Assembly: GCA_964348185.1 (NCBI GenBank)
Contig: CAYGBW010000128.1
Coordinates: forward strand, 1 to 34,001
Length of the DNA stretch: 34,001 nt
DNA from: CAYGBW01 sp964348185
GTDB lineage: Bacteria; Desulfobacterota; BSN033; WVXP01
Reading direction: 5' to 3'
In this document: in pieces, positions 1-8,170 of the stretch
Layout of the letters: every line of letters starts with the position of its first letter
Position numbering within the stretch: the first letter of the stretch is position 1
Notes under the pieces: model-generated
Told to the model about the DNA's origin: nothing
Seen by the model: only the letters and a program-made list of their open reading frames with translations
Databases searched by the model: none
Made by a program: the position numbers and the translations under genes

Positions 1-135
1 AAGGGAGTGTCCCCGAAGGGGCGAGATTCCGCTGTCTGAGGCCGCTAGGCCGAGTTCGGAAGATCGAACGACCGAGCCTTAGAACGGGTCAAAAACTCTG
101 TACAGAGAGGGTCAGGGGCATTTTTCAGTGACGAC
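1..135 (+). repeat. 199-base MITE-like repeat, copy 1 (left end cut by window)
   Basis: This is the right-hand part of an element present three times in the window (also 7849-8047 inverted, and 33860-34001). Its right terminus at 113-135 is the inverted counterpart of the left terminus of the copy at 33860. It contains a perfect 12-base palindrome at 96-107 (CTCTGTACAGAG). No coding capacity is visible. It ends about 70 bases before the ileS start, so it lies in the ileS upstream region. Non-autonomous transposable element is an inference from terminal inverted repeats and dispersion. Confidence 0.8.
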
Positions 136-205
136 TCATCAGAGGCCTTTCCCTGTGTCGTGGAGGACGCCCCTTACTGACCCGTGGAGGAATGAGGAGA
201 AAGGA

Positions 206-2971
206 ATGGACTATAAGGCAACGTTGAACCTGCCCAGAACGGATTTTCCGATGAAGGCGGATCTTCCGAAGAGGGAGCCGGAGTTTCTGAAGGAATGGGA
301 TCGAAAGGGGATTTACGGGCAGATCTCTAAGAAATCCGAGGGCAGGGAGAAGTATGTCCTCCATGATGGTCCGCCCTATGCTAACGGCCACATCCACATC
401 GGTACAGCCTTGAACAAGATTCTGAAGGATTTCATCGTCAAATCACGGTTCATGATCGGCTATGACAGTCACTATGTTCCTGGATGGGACTGTCACGGGC
501 TTCCTATCGAAAACGAGGTAGACAAGGAACTGGGGGGTAAGCGGGAGGCCATGTCCATTCTCGAGGTCCGGCAACGGTGCCGAGAGTTTGCAGAGAAGTT
601 CCTCAATGTCCAACGGGAGGAGTTCAAGCGGCTGGGCGTTCTTGGCCTCTGGGAGGACCCCTACCTCACCATGAGTTATGACTATGAGGCGACCATTGCC
701 AGAGAGTTTGGTAAGTTTGTCTCCAAGGGTGACGTCTACAAAGGCAAGAAACCCATCCACTGGTGTTACCACTGTAAGACAGCTCTCGCCGAAGCCGAAG
801 TCGAGTATGAGGACCACTCCTCTCCCTCAATCTACGTCAGGTTTCCCGCTCTGTCTGATTTTGGACAAAACCTCGAGTTTCTGAAGGGGAAAAAGGTCTC
901 CATGGCCATCTGGACGACGACACCCTGGACCATTCCGGCCAATCTGGCGATTGCCGTTCATCCAGAATTCGACTACGTGGCGGTCGATGTCGGCGATGAG
1001 ATTCTGATTCTGGCCGAGGCCCTGCTGGAAGCGTGCATGGGGATTTTCGGTTTTCCGACTTACAGGGTCTTGGGGCGTTTCAAGGGAAAATCGCTGGAAA
1101 ACCTGAAATGCCGTCACCCCTTTATTGACCGCGAATCCCTGCTGGTCCTGGCCGACTATGTGACCCTCGATGCCGGAACGGGATGCGTTCATACGGCCCC
1201 TGGGCACGGCAAGGATGACTATGAGACAGGATTGGCCTGTGGCCTCGACATCTATACCCCTGTGGATGATGATGGAAACTTCACGGACGATGTTCAATTC
1301 TTCGCGGGACAGTTCGTTTTCGAAGCAAACAAAGGGGTGATTGAAAAGCTCCATGAACTGGGAGCCCTTCTAAAAAGTGAAGAGATGGACCACTCCTATC
1401 CCCACTGCTGGCGTTGCAAGAACCCGATCATATTCAGGGCGACGGAGCAGTGGTTCATCTCCATGGAAAAGAGCGACCTGAGAAAGAAGGCTCTGGAGGC
1501 CATCGAGAAAGTGGCATGGACACCCGCCTGGGGAAAAGACCGGATATACGGCATGATTCAGAACCGGCCAGATTGGTGTATCTCGAGACAGAGAGCCTGG
1601 GGGGTTCCCATCACGATCTTCTACTGCACGCGTTGCAATGACATCCTGGCAAGTGAAGAGCTAATCAATCACATAGCAGATGGATTTGAAAGGGAAGGGG
1701 CTGACCGCTGGTTTGCAAAACCCCCATCGGAACTCTTGCCCCCGGGAACCGTTTGCTCTGGTTGCCGGGGAAAGGATTTCAAAAAAGAGACCGACATCCT
1801 CGACGTCTGGTTTGACTCGGGAGTCAGCTACGCTGCGGTCTGCGAAAAACGCAAAGCGTTGAAGGCCCCCCCTGACATGTATCTGGAGGGTAGCGATCAG
1901 CACAGAGGGTGGTTCCATAGCTCTCTTTTGGCTTCGGTCGGTACCCGGGGGATTGCCCCCTACCGCACGGTGTTGACCCATGGCTTTGTGGTCGATGGCA
2001 AGGGTGAAAAGATGTCCAAATCCAAGGGGAACGTGATCACCCCGGATTGGGTCATTGAGCGGTACGGAGCCGAGATCCTGCGGCTCTGGGTTGCTGCCGA
2101 GGACTACAGAGATGACATCAAGATTTCCGAGGAGATTCTGAAACGACTCGCGGAAGCCTACCGAAAAATCCGCAACACGTGCCGCTATAATCTGGGTAAC
2201 CTGTATGACTTTGTTCCCTCCAGAGACGCCGTCCCCTATCCGAGTCTTCTGGAACTGGACCGGTGGGCCCTCCACAGACTCCAGAAAACGATCGGTCGGA
2301 TTCTAAACGCCTACAACCGATTTGAATTTCACACCGTCTTCCACACCTTCAACAACTTTTGCTCTGTGGATTTGAGTGCCTTTTATCTGGACGTTCTCAA
2401 GGATCGCGTCTATACGGGACGGGCGGCCTCCCCGGAGAGAAAGTCCGCCCAGACCGCCATGTACGAGATTCTACTGGCCCTGACAAAACTCATGGCCCCC
2501 GTCCTCTCCTTCACGGCGGAAGAGATCTGGAGCCATCTCCCCTTTGAGGAGGACAGAGAGGAGAGCGTCCATCTGGCCGCTTTTCCAAGCGTAAATGCGG
2601 AGTATCTGGATGAAGGCCTTGCCGAGAAATGGGAGAAGATACTCCAGGTTCGGGATCAGGTTTCAAAAGCTCTGGAAGAGGCGAGGAATGAGAAAACGAT
2701 TGGACATTCTCTCGACGCCCGGGTGGAGATCGACGCTTCTCCGGAGATGATGGAGCTCCTTGAGCCTCTTGCCAATGACCTGAAAGACGTATTTATTGTC
2801 TCTCAGGCATTGCTGAGGAAGAATCCAGGGATCAAAGGCATTCAGGCAAAGGTTGAGAGAGCAAGGGGAAGCAAGTGCGAGCGGTGCTGGAACTTTGATG
2901 AGTACGTGGGAAAGGACAAGGCCCGTCCCTCTCTCTGCCGGCGATGCCTGGCCGTTGTTGGGCCGGAGTGA
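206..2971 (+). CDS. ileS: isoleucyl-tRNA synthetase
   Basis: Class I aminoacyl-tRNA synthetase that charges tRNA-Ile with isoleucine in the cytoplasm and edits misactivated valine. The sequence shows the HIGH-type motif in PYANGHIHIG near residue 65, the CP1 editing region with TTTPWTIPANLA, the DVWFDSG block, the KMSKS loop in GEKMSKSKGN, an anticodon-binding helical domain, and a C-terminal zinc-finger-like CERCWN...CRRC. About 921 residues is normal for the zinc-containing bacterial form. The reading frame is open further upstream to 128, but the ATG at 206 is preceded by GAGGA at good spacing and begins at the conserved MDYKATLNLP, so I chose it. It is the first gene of the run ileS-lspA-def-fmt-rsmB. 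The 199-base repeat sits just upstream, and I see no clear promoter between the repeat and the start. Confidence 0.97.
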   Translation: MDYKATLNLPRTDFPMKADLPKREPEFLKEWDRKGIYGQISKKSEGREKYVLHDGPPYANGHIHIGTALNKILKDFIVKSRFMIGYDSHYVPGWDCHGLPIENEVDKELGGKREAMSILEVRQRCREFAEKFLNVQREEFKRLGVLGLWEDPYLTMSYDYEATIAREFGKFVSKGDVYKGKKPIHWCYHCKTALAEAEVEYEDHSSPSIYVRFPALSDFGQNLEFLKGKKVSMAIWTTTPWTIPANLAIAVHPEFDYVAVDVGDEILILAEALLEACMGIFGFPTYRVLGRFKGKSLENLKCRHPFIDRESLLVLADYVTLDAGTGCVHTAPGHGKDDYETGLACGLDIYTPVDDDGNFTDDVQFFAGQFVFEANKGVIEKLHELGALLKSEEMDHSYPHCWRCKNPIIFRATEQWFISMEKSDLRKKALEAIEKVAWTPAWGKDRIYGMIQNRPDWCISRQRAWGVPITIFYCTRCNDILASEELINHIADGFEREGADRWFAKPPSELLPPGTVCSGCRGKDFKKETDILDVWFDSGVSYAAVCEKRKALKAPPDMYLEGSDQHRGWFHSSLLASVGTRGIAPYRTVLTHGFVVDGKGEKMSKSKGNVITPDWVIERYGAEILRLWVAAEDYRDDIKISEEILKRLAEAYRKIRNTCRYNLGNLYDFVPSRDAVPYPSLLELDRWALHRLQKTIGRILNAYNRFEFHTVFHTFNNFCSVDLSAFYLDVLKDRVYTGRAASPERKSAQTAMYEILLALTKLMAPVLSFTAEEIWSHLPFEEDREESVHLAAFPSVNAEYLDEGLAEKWEKILQVRDQVSKALEEARNEKTIGHSLDARVEIDASPEMMELLEPLANDLKDVFIVSQALLRKNPGIKGIQAKVERARGSKCERCWNFDEYVGKDKARPSLCRRCLAVVGPE

Positions 2972-3037
2972 CACCTTCTTGGAAGAGACCGCCTTTTGGC
3001 GCCAGACGAAGGGGAGGAGAGGGGGGACGGGATAGGG

Positions 3038-3535
3038 ATGGGGAGAAAAAGGCTCACCAGGAAACACCTGATCCTCGGGATAGCCCTGACAGCTTTATTG
3101 GTCCTTGATCAGTGGATCAAGGCTGTCGTGGTGCGGACTATTCCCCTTCACGAATCGATGCCCGTAATTCCTGGGCTCTTTGACATCACCCACGTCAGAA
3201 ACACCGGAGCTGCATTTGGTCTCTTTGCCGGAGAGATAAGTCATTTTCGTACCCTCTTTTTTGTCGCCCTCACGATCGGGGCTTTGATCGTGATTTGCCT
3301 CGTTTTCAGAAGGGTTGAAGAAAATCGCGTGGTCCTCCCCCTGTCCCTTGGCATGATCATGGCAGGTGCCGTGGGGAACCTGGTGGACCGAGTTCGGTTG
3401 GGGTATGTCACCGATTTTCTCGATTTCTACTGGCACGGGCATCACTGGCCAGCCTTCAATATTGCGGACTCGGCGATCACGGTGGGGGTTATACTGTTGT
3501 TTATCGATAACCTCTTCCCCCGCCGGGGGGCATGA
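3038..3535 (+). CDS. lspA: lipoprotein signal peptidase (signal peptidase II)
   Basis: Inner-membrane aspartyl protease that removes the signal peptide from prolipoproteins after diacylglyceryl modification. About 165 residues with four hydrophobic segments. The catalytic aspartates are in the two family motifs: GNLVDRVRLGYVTDF and FNIADSAI. The conserved DQWIKA in the first membrane segment and NTGAAFG are also present. The ATG at 3038 (MGRKRL) puts the first membrane helix at the usual place. An in-frame ATG at 2996 would add a charged 14-residue leader and is less likely. It lies 66 bases downstream of ileS, and ileS-lspA adjacency is very common in bacteria. Confidence 0.95.
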   Translation: MGRKRLTRKHLILGIALTALLVLDQWIKAVVVRTIPLHESMPVIPGLFDITHVRNTGAAFGLFAGEISHFRTLFFVALTIGALIVICLVFRRVEENRVVLPLSLGMIMAGAVGNLVDRVRLGYVTDFLDFYWHGHHWPAFNIADSAITVGVILLFIDNLFPRRGA

Positions 3536-3578
3536 AGCAGAGAACGTCAACCAAAGCGTTCGATGAGAGGTGGATATC

Positions 3579-4088
3579 ATGTCAGCCCGTGACGTTGTGA
3601 CTTACAGTGAGAGGACACTGCGGAAAAAGTCGGAGGTGGTCAGGGAAGTGGGTGAAGGAATAAGGGAGCTCATCAGGGACATGAAGGAAACCATGTATGC
3701 TTCAAACGGGATCGGGCTGGCGGCTCCTCAGGTCGGGATTAGCCAGAGGGTCATCGTTGTCGATGTGACCCCCTACGAGCCCGATCAGAAGCCCTTCGCC
3801 CTGATCAACCCAGAGATCGTTTCTGGTGAGGGTGAGGTCGATAGTACGGAAGGATGCCTCAGCGTGCCCGGCTTTGTGGAGACGATCAAAAGGAAAGAAA
3901 AGGTGACCGTCCGGGGCCTCAATGAAGAGGGGAAAGAGGTCGAGATCGAGGCCACGGGGATGTTGGCCAGCTGCCGTCAACACGAAATCGACCACGTGAA
4001 CGGACAGACCATTGTCGAGAGACTGAGTCCCGTGAAACGGGGAATCGTTAGGAAGCGACTGAAAAAAGCCGCCAGGAATCAGTCATGA
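3579..4088 (+). CDS. def: peptide deformylase
   Basis: Metalloenzyme that removes the formyl group from the N-terminal Met of nascent proteins. All three family motifs are present: GIGLAAPQVG (motif I), EGCLSVPG (motif II, supplying the metal-binding Cys) and the HEIDH motif inside QHEIDHVNG (motif III, two metal-binding His and the catalytic Glu). Length of about 169 residues is typical. The ATG at 3579 follows GAGAGG at 8 bases, and a GTG at 3570 in frame is an alternative. The stop overlaps the fmt start as ATGA, indicating translational coupling of the two genes that remove and add the formyl group. Confidence 0.96.
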   Translation: MSARDVVTYSERTLRKKSEVVREVGEGIRELIRDMKETMYASNGIGLAAPQVGISQRVIVVDVTPYEPDQKPFALINPEIVSGEGEVDSTEGCLSVPGFVETIKRKEKVTVRGLNEEGKEVEIEATGMLASCRQHEIDHVNGQTIVERLSPVKRGIVRKRLKKAARNQS

Positions 4089-5047
4089 AGAGGCCCCTTT
4101 CTACGGTGTTCATGGGGACTTCTGAGTTTGCGGTCTCAATTCTCCAATCCGTGTATGCCAATTACCCCGTCATCACCGTCGTCACCCAGCCGGATCGGCC
4201 CCGAGGACGGGGACGCATCTCCTCGATGTCAAAGGTAAAAGAACGTTCTCTGGAACTCGACATCCCCGTCCTTCAACCGGAAAGAGTCAGAGATCCCGCG
4301 CTTGTCGAAGCGATCAGGAATCTGAAGCCCACATTGATCGTCGTGGCTGCCTACGGGCAGATTCTGCCTGGGGGTCTTCTGGAAGTCCCGGAGATGGGCT
4401 GCATCAACGTTCATGCCTCCCTCCTTCCCCGATTCAGGGGGGCGGCTCCCATCAACTGGGCCATTGCGCAGGGGGAATCGGAAACCGGGGTGACGACCAT
4501 CTTGATGGACGAGGGGATGGATACCGGCCCCATTCTCCTGCGCCGTGCCGTTCCCATAGACCCAAGGGACACGGCAGGTTCCCTCCAGGAGAGATTGGCA
4601 GTGGTCGGAGGAGAGGTCATAGTCGAAACCATCCAGGGACTGGAGCGAGGGGAAATACGACCCATTCCCCAGGACTCGAGCCAGGCGACCTATGCGCCTC
4701 CCCTCAGGAAGGAAGACGGCTGGATTGATTGGAGTCAGCCCGCGACTGTCCTCCACAGACGAATACGGGCTTTGAACCCCTGGCCAGGAACGTTTACCCG
4801 CATGGGGGGAAAGATCTTGAAGATTCTCTCGGCAGACGTCGATAAAACCCCCGGGGAACAGGACCCGGCTTGCATCGTCGATGTGGGACAGGAGGGGATC
4901 CGAGTGGCTACGGGGGAAGGCCATCTCATCCTGAAGGAGATCCAACTGGAAGGGAAGAAGCGTCTCCCTGTGCGACAGTTTCTGCAGGGCCATCCCGTGG
5001 AGATTGGGACGGTCCTTGAATGTCAGGGGACGGAGGGCGGAATTTGA
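4085..5047 (+). CDS. fmt: methionyl-tRNA formyltransferase
   Basis: Transfers the formyl group from 10-formyl-tetrahydrofolate to initiator Met-tRNA. The protein of 320 residues has the formyltransferase N-domain (FMGTSEFAV start, INVHASLLPRFRGAAPINW with the conserved Asn/His and SLLP loop, and GVTTILMDEGMDTGPIL with the catalytic Asp region). The C-terminal tRNA-binding OB domain begins near residue 205 (RKEDGWIDW, then RIRALNPWPGTF). It overlaps def by four bases and is followed by rsmB after three bases, the classical def-fmt-rsmB arrangement. Confidence 0.96.
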   Translation: MKRPLSTVFMGTSEFAVSILQSVYANYPVITVVTQPDRPRGRGRISSMSKVKERSLELDIPVLQPERVRDPALVEAIRNLKPTLIVVAAYGQILPGGLLEVPEMGCINVHASLLPRFRGAAPINWAIAQGESETGVTTILMDEGMDTGPILLRRAVPIDPRDTAGSLQERLAVVGGEVIVETIQGLERGEIRPIPQDSSQATYAPPLRKEDGWIDWSQPATVLHRRIRALNPWPGTFTRMGGKILKILSADVDKTPGEQDPACIVDVGQEGIRVATGEGHLILKEIQLEGKKRLPVRQFLQGHPVEIGTVLECQGTEGGI

Positions 5048-5050
5048 TCA

Positions 5051-6394
5051 ATGAAATCTCCACGCCATCTGGCTCTGGACATTCTGATTCGGGTGGAGAC
5101 AAAGAAACGCCACCCTGACGATCTCCTGACCGCTGCCTTTAAGAAGTATCGGTCCCTGACCGATCGTGACAGGGCTTTTCTCACAGAACTGGTCTACGGG
5201 ACGCTCCGGTGGCGGGGAAAGATCGATTGGGTCATTTCCCAGTTTTCCAAGGTCGGGACCGAGCGGATGGAGCGGGTCATCTTCCATATTCTCAGGCTCG
5301 GTGTTTACCAGCTTCTCTTCCTGACAAAAACCCCCCATCGGGCAACGGTGAATGAATCCGTGATCCTGGCCAGAAAGCTCAAGAACAAAGAGGCAGCCGG
5401 GTTCGTCAATGCCCTTTTGCGCCGGATCATACGGGAGGGTTTGGCGGGCTGCGCTGTCAAAGGGGAAGGGACACCCCAAGAGATTCTCGCTGTTGAGCAG
5501 GCCTTCCCCCTCTGGGCGGTCGATAAACTCTGGAACCTCTGGGGAGAGAATGAGACAAGGGCCTTTCTCGAGGCTTCGAACAGGCCCGCTCCCCTTACTC
5601 TGAGAGTGAATACCCTGAAAACAGACAGGGCAAACCTGATGGACCGGCTGGCAAGACAAGGGCTCTCTGTCTCACCCACATCCTATTCGCCTGATGGTAT
5701 TGTGCTTGATAACGCGCCGCCCGTTTCAAAAATCCCCTTTCTCGAAAGCGGGTATTACCAGCTTCAAGATGAGGCAGCCCAACTGATCGCCTACATGGTG
5801 GAGCCAAAACCAGGGGAGACGATCCTCGACGCCTGTGCTGCCCCTGGAGCCAAAACCACACAACTCGGTCAGCTCATGGGAAACCGGGGGAGGATCTACG
5901 CCCTCGACATCAGCGGAACCAGGATGAGACTCCTTCGGGAGTCCTGCCGCAGAATGGGCGTCACCAATGTGACAGCTCTGAGGCGAGACGCCACCTTTCC
6001 CATCTCCCTATCGGAGGCAAAAGAATTCGACGCCATTCTCATCGATGTCCCCTGCACCGGATGGGGGACCATACGCAGGAACCCGGATATCAAATGGAAA
6101 ACTGGATACAAGGACATCGCCCGCATGGCCTCGATCCAGAGAAAGATTCTGGACAACCTGGCCGGCCTCTTAAGAAAGGGGGGGAGGATGGTTTACAGCA
6201 CGTGCACCGTCTACCCGGAAGAGAACCAGGGCGTTGTCGACGGGTTTTTGGGGGAAGCCGGGGACTTTTCTCTCGACACGAGGAGACTCCCTCCCCTTGC
6301 TGACCCGCTGTGGGACGAAAGAGGTTTTCTCCGGACCGTGCCTCATCAACACGGGATGGACGGCTTCTTTGCGGCGAGGCTGGTGAGATCATGA
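5051..6394 (+). CDS. rsmB: 16S rRNA m5C967 methyltransferase RsmB/Sun
   Basis: SAM-dependent cytosine-5 rRNA methyltransferase. Residues 1 to about 130 form the NusB-like RNA-binding domain (LTDRDRAFLTELVYGTLRW). The C-terminal Rossmann methyltransferase domain carries the SAM loop ILDACAAPGAKTTQ, the catalytic DVPCTGWGTIRRNPD with the PC motif, and the second conserved Cys in MVYSTCTVYPEENQ. Length of 447 is typical. It starts three bases after fmt and its stop overlaps the next start (ATGA). Confidence 0.95.
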   Translation: MKSPRHLALDILIRVETKKRHPDDLLTAAFKKYRSLTDRDRAFLTELVYGTLRWRGKIDWVISQFSKVGTERMERVIFHILRLGVYQLLFLTKTPHRATVNESVILARKLKNKEAAGFVNALLRRIIREGLAGCAVKGEGTPQEILAVEQAFPLWAVDKLWNLWGENETRAFLEASNRPAPLTLRVNTLKTDRANLMDRLARQGLSVSPTSYSPDGIVLDNAPPVSKIPFLESGYYQLQDEAAQLIAYMVEPKPGETILDACAAPGAKTTQLGQLMGNRGRIYALDISGTRMRLLRESCRRMGVTNVTALRRDATFPISLSEAKEFDAILIDVPCTGWGTIRRNPDIKWKTGYKDIARMASIQRKILDNLAGLLRKGGRMVYSTCTVYPEENQGVVDGFLGEAGDFSLDTRRLPPLADPLWDERGFLRTVPHQHGMDGFFAARLVRS

Positions 6395-7035
6395 TACAAA
6401 AGCAGAAACCCTACCGCAAGGCTTTTGAGTTGGCCTGTCAGGAAATCCAATCTCTGGATCCAGCCGTCATGGCGGCTCGCAGCGGCGCCCACTTGCAGGT
6501 CAGGGGCGGGAAGAAGGAACTCACCCTCGTCTTCTTCGGGGCCCCGTACTCCATCACCTTCCCTGAGATCGAGATCGTCTCACCCACAAACCAGACGATT
6601 TCACTGGTCACCCGAATCATTCTGCTTCACTATTTGATTCGAGGGGACGGAACAGAGTCCCGTGGGGACCTCGTTCCCTACAAGGACATACCTGGAGGGA
6701 TGGGATATGCCGGGGTGTTTCAGAAGCGGGTGGCAGATCCCCTGATTGGCGTCTTCGGTAACGACCCTGAAGGGTTTCTCCGGGCTGGAATCGCCATGGG
6801 AGGAGAAGAGGCGGTCTATGGGGACGTCTCGGTCTCCCTGAAGGTGCTCCCCCGCGTGTCGATCACTCTGGTGTTGTGGCAGGGGGATGAGGAGTTTCCT
6901 CCATCCATCCAGTTCCTTTTTGATCGGTCTGTTGATCGTTATCTCTCCCTTGAGGATATCGTCGTTCTGGGAGAGATGACATCGAAGAGGCTGATTGCCA
7001 GAGGGTCGCCGGAAAGGCAACAAAAAGGGGATTGA
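6391..7035 (+). CDS. DUF3786 domain protein
   Basis: A protein of about 214 residues that I recognise as DUF3786 from the blocks LLHYLIRGDG, DIPGGMGYAGVFQKR, LVLWQGDEEFPPSIQFLFD and YLSLEDIVVLGEM. The biochemical function of the family is not established to my knowledge. In other anaerobes DUF3786 proteins occur near corrinoid or Fe-S enzymes, but here the only neighbour is rsmB, with which it shares an ATGA overlap. The ATG at 6391 was chosen because of that overlap, although the frame is open back to 6310. No signal peptide or membrane segment is seen. It ends the housekeeping run, with a terminator-like palindrome 17 bases later. Confidence 0.85.
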   Translation: MIQKQKPYRKAFELACQEIQSLDPAVMAARSGAHLQVRGGKKELTLVFFGAPYSITFPEIEIVSPTNQTISLVTRIILLHYLIRGDGTESRGDLVPYKDIPGGMGYAGVFQKRVADPLIGVFGNDPEGFLRAGIAMGGEEAVYGDVSVSLKVLPRVSITLVLWQGDEEFPPSIQFLFDRSVDRYLSLEDIVVLGEMTSKRLIARGSPERQQKGD

Positions 7036-7051
7036 ACGGTCGGAGTTTTCA

Positions 7052-7073
7052 GGCTCCCCCTCGAGGGGGAGCC
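7052..7073. terminator. perfect GC-rich palindrome between convergent genes
   Basis: GGCTCCCCC-TCGA-GGGGGAGCC forms a nine-pair hairpin with no mismatch. It lies 17 bases after the DUF3786 stop and 86 bases after the stop of the convergent HTH gene, so it could end transcription from either side. There is no strong T-run, so factor-independent termination is only probable. Confidence 0.6.
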
Positions 7074-7158
7074 TTGCTGACGGGTGCAAGCCCTGGCCCT
7101 GCCAGACTCGCCAAAATGGCCTCCACAAGCCGCTCAAAACTCACGGAGGAGGGAGGGC

Positions 7159-7338
7159 CTACTCATTTTCCCTTCGCAAATAAGCCTGGATCTCGGACAA
7201 GAGGACCTTCCAACCCCTTCCGACCTTTCTTGCCTTGATCTGATTCGTGCGGACCAGGTTAAGAAAGGTTGGCCTCGAAATCCTCAGGTATTTGCATGCC
7301 TCACTGGTTGTGAGGACTTCGTTTTTCCCTTTTAGCAT
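7159..7338 (-). CDS. 59-residue excisionase/BldC-like helix-turn-helix protein
   Basis: Small DNA-binding protein beginning MLKGKNEVLTTSEACKYL and ending VLLSEIQAYLRRENE. The pattern of T-S-E-A-C-K-Y-L, then ISRPTFLNLVRTNQI, then A-R-K-V-G-R-G-W-K-V is the MerR-type winged HTH found in the excisionase (HTH_17) family and in small regulators such as BldC. The start ATG at 7338 follows AAAAGGAGGGG at ideal spacing. No integrase or phage gene lies nearby, so a role as a free-standing transcription regulator is more likely than phage excision. The gene is monocistronic, and the next gene downstream is convergent. A terminator and a c-di-GMP-I riboswitch lie immediately upstream, so its expression is probably controlled by c-di-GMP. 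Its target is unknown. Confidence 0.85.
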   Translation of the reverse strand: MLKGKNEVLTTSEACKYLRISRPTFLNLVRTNQIKARKVGRGWKVLLSEIQAYLRRENE

Positions 7339-7370
7339 GGATCCCCTCCTTTTCTGATTTTCCCTGCCAG

Positions 7371-7408
7371 AAAAAACCGGGCCTCCGCGTATCCACGGGA
7401 AGCCCGGC
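7371..7408 (-). terminator. intrinsic terminator of the riboswitch expression platform
   Basis: On the - strand CCGGGC (7407-7402) pairs with GCCCGG (7382-7377) and is followed directly by six T (7376-7371). It sits between the c-di-GMP-I aptamer and the ribosome-binding site of the HTH gene, exactly where a transcription-attenuation platform is expected. Confidence 0.8.
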
Positions 7409-7424
7409 TATTGCAACACTGTGG

Positions 7425-7512
7425 CGTGTCCCTTTGGCAACCCGGCTAACCCGCCCAGCGGGTCCCGTGGCTTTCCGTCCCACCCTCGCGGGTGGTTTGG
7501 CTTTGTCGGAGA
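7425..7512 (-). promoter_or_regulatory. cyclic di-GMP-I (GEMM-I) riboswitch aptamer
   Basis: Read on the - strand the segment contains GCCAAACC, then a six-pair stem CCACCC/GGGTGG capped by a GNRA tetraloop GCGA, then GGGACGGAAAGCC, CACGGGACCC and GGGTTAGCCGGGTTGCC. These are the signature blocks of the GEMM-I aptamer in the right order. Compared with the Vc2 aptamer, the pair equivalent to G21-C46 appears as C-G, a compensatory exchange that supports real structure. The base at the position equivalent to G20 appears to be G, which favours c-di-GMP over 3',3'-cGAMP as ligand. Ligand identity is an inference. Confidence 0.9.
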
Positions 7513-7539
7513 CGGTCTTTTGCTTAAGCTTGCCCTTCT

Positions 7540-7555
7540 TGCATATGCCATGCCA
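7540..7555 (-). promoter_or_regulatory. sigma-54-like -24/-12 promoter
   Basis: On the - strand TGGCATGGCATATGCA matches the sigma-54 consensus TGGCACG-N4-TTGCA. The GG and GC dinucleotides are separated by the required ten bases. It lies roughly 25-30 bases upstream of the riboswitch, so a transcript from it would start just before the aptamer. Confidence 0.5.
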
Positions 7556-7580
7556 TGGTTCTCAATGGAAGAAAGACCAA

Positions 7581-7719
7581 TGACATCAACGTATTAGGAT
7601 AAAGCCGTCTTGTCACGATTTGACATAACTATGAAATGAGTTCATACCGCTTAACAATTTTTGACATCAAGAGATCGTCTATGACCTCGACTGAGCCCAT
7701 ATTAACCTGACTTGATGTC
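7581..7719. promoter_or_regulatory. cluster of TGACATCAA-type motifs upstream of the sigma-54-like promoter
   Basis: TGACATCAA occurs at 7581-7589, TTGACATCAAG at 7661-7671 and its reverse complement CTTGATGTC at 7711-7719. An inverted pair TGTCA-N5-TGACA lies at 7611-7625. They lie 25 to 180 bases upstream of the -24/-12 element, the usual distance for enhancer-binding activators of sigma-54. No other feature was seen between 7560 and 7848, and binding function is inferred. Confidence 0.35.
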
Positions 7720-7848
7720 TGCTTATGGCAAACGTCAACCGCCGGGCACGTACGAACTCCCCCGGCCTCCCCAGAGCCTCTTTAGGCCACTAACGGTGTT
7801 GAGTTGAATCAGAGCCAGTAGTCGCTTGTCCCCTGTTGTCCCGAGTTC

Positions 7849-8047
7849 GTCGTCACCGAAAAACGCTCCCTACTCTCTCCGTACAGAGTTTTTGACCCGT
7901 TCTAAGGCTCGGTCATTCGATCTTCCGAACTCGGCCTAGCGGCCTCAGACAGCGGAATCTCGCCCCTCCGGGGACACTCCCTTCGCCAAGACGGGTAGCC
8001 CCAAAAACTCTGTAATGCTCGCTCCAGGGACATTTTTCAGTGACGAC
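7849..8047 (-). repeat. 199-base MITE-like repeat, copy 2 (complete, inverted)
   Basis: The only copy seen from end to end. Its left terminus GTCGTCACCGAAAAACG and the inverse of its right terminus GTCGTCACTGAAAAATG are imperfect inverted repeats. The similarity extends inward to a shared ACAGAGTTTTTG block. The interior is close to that of copies 1 and 3 but shows several substitutions, so it is older or independently diverged. No obvious target-site duplication was found at its edges. Confidence 0.85.
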
Positions 8048-8170
8048 TAGTTCGTTGCCCAGAGATCACTCGCCTTCGCCAGGATGCCCCATTAAACGGT
8101 TTCGTGATATGGATGTATCGTTCCCCCTGACCCCTGACATGAGCAATGGACTCAATCCGGCTGTGAGCAG

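Noticed and set aside
7159..7338. Apparent frameshift in the small HTH gene
   Set aside because: Careful re-reading of 7201-7260 gives an uninterrupted frame through VGRGWKVLLSEIQAYLRR to TAG.
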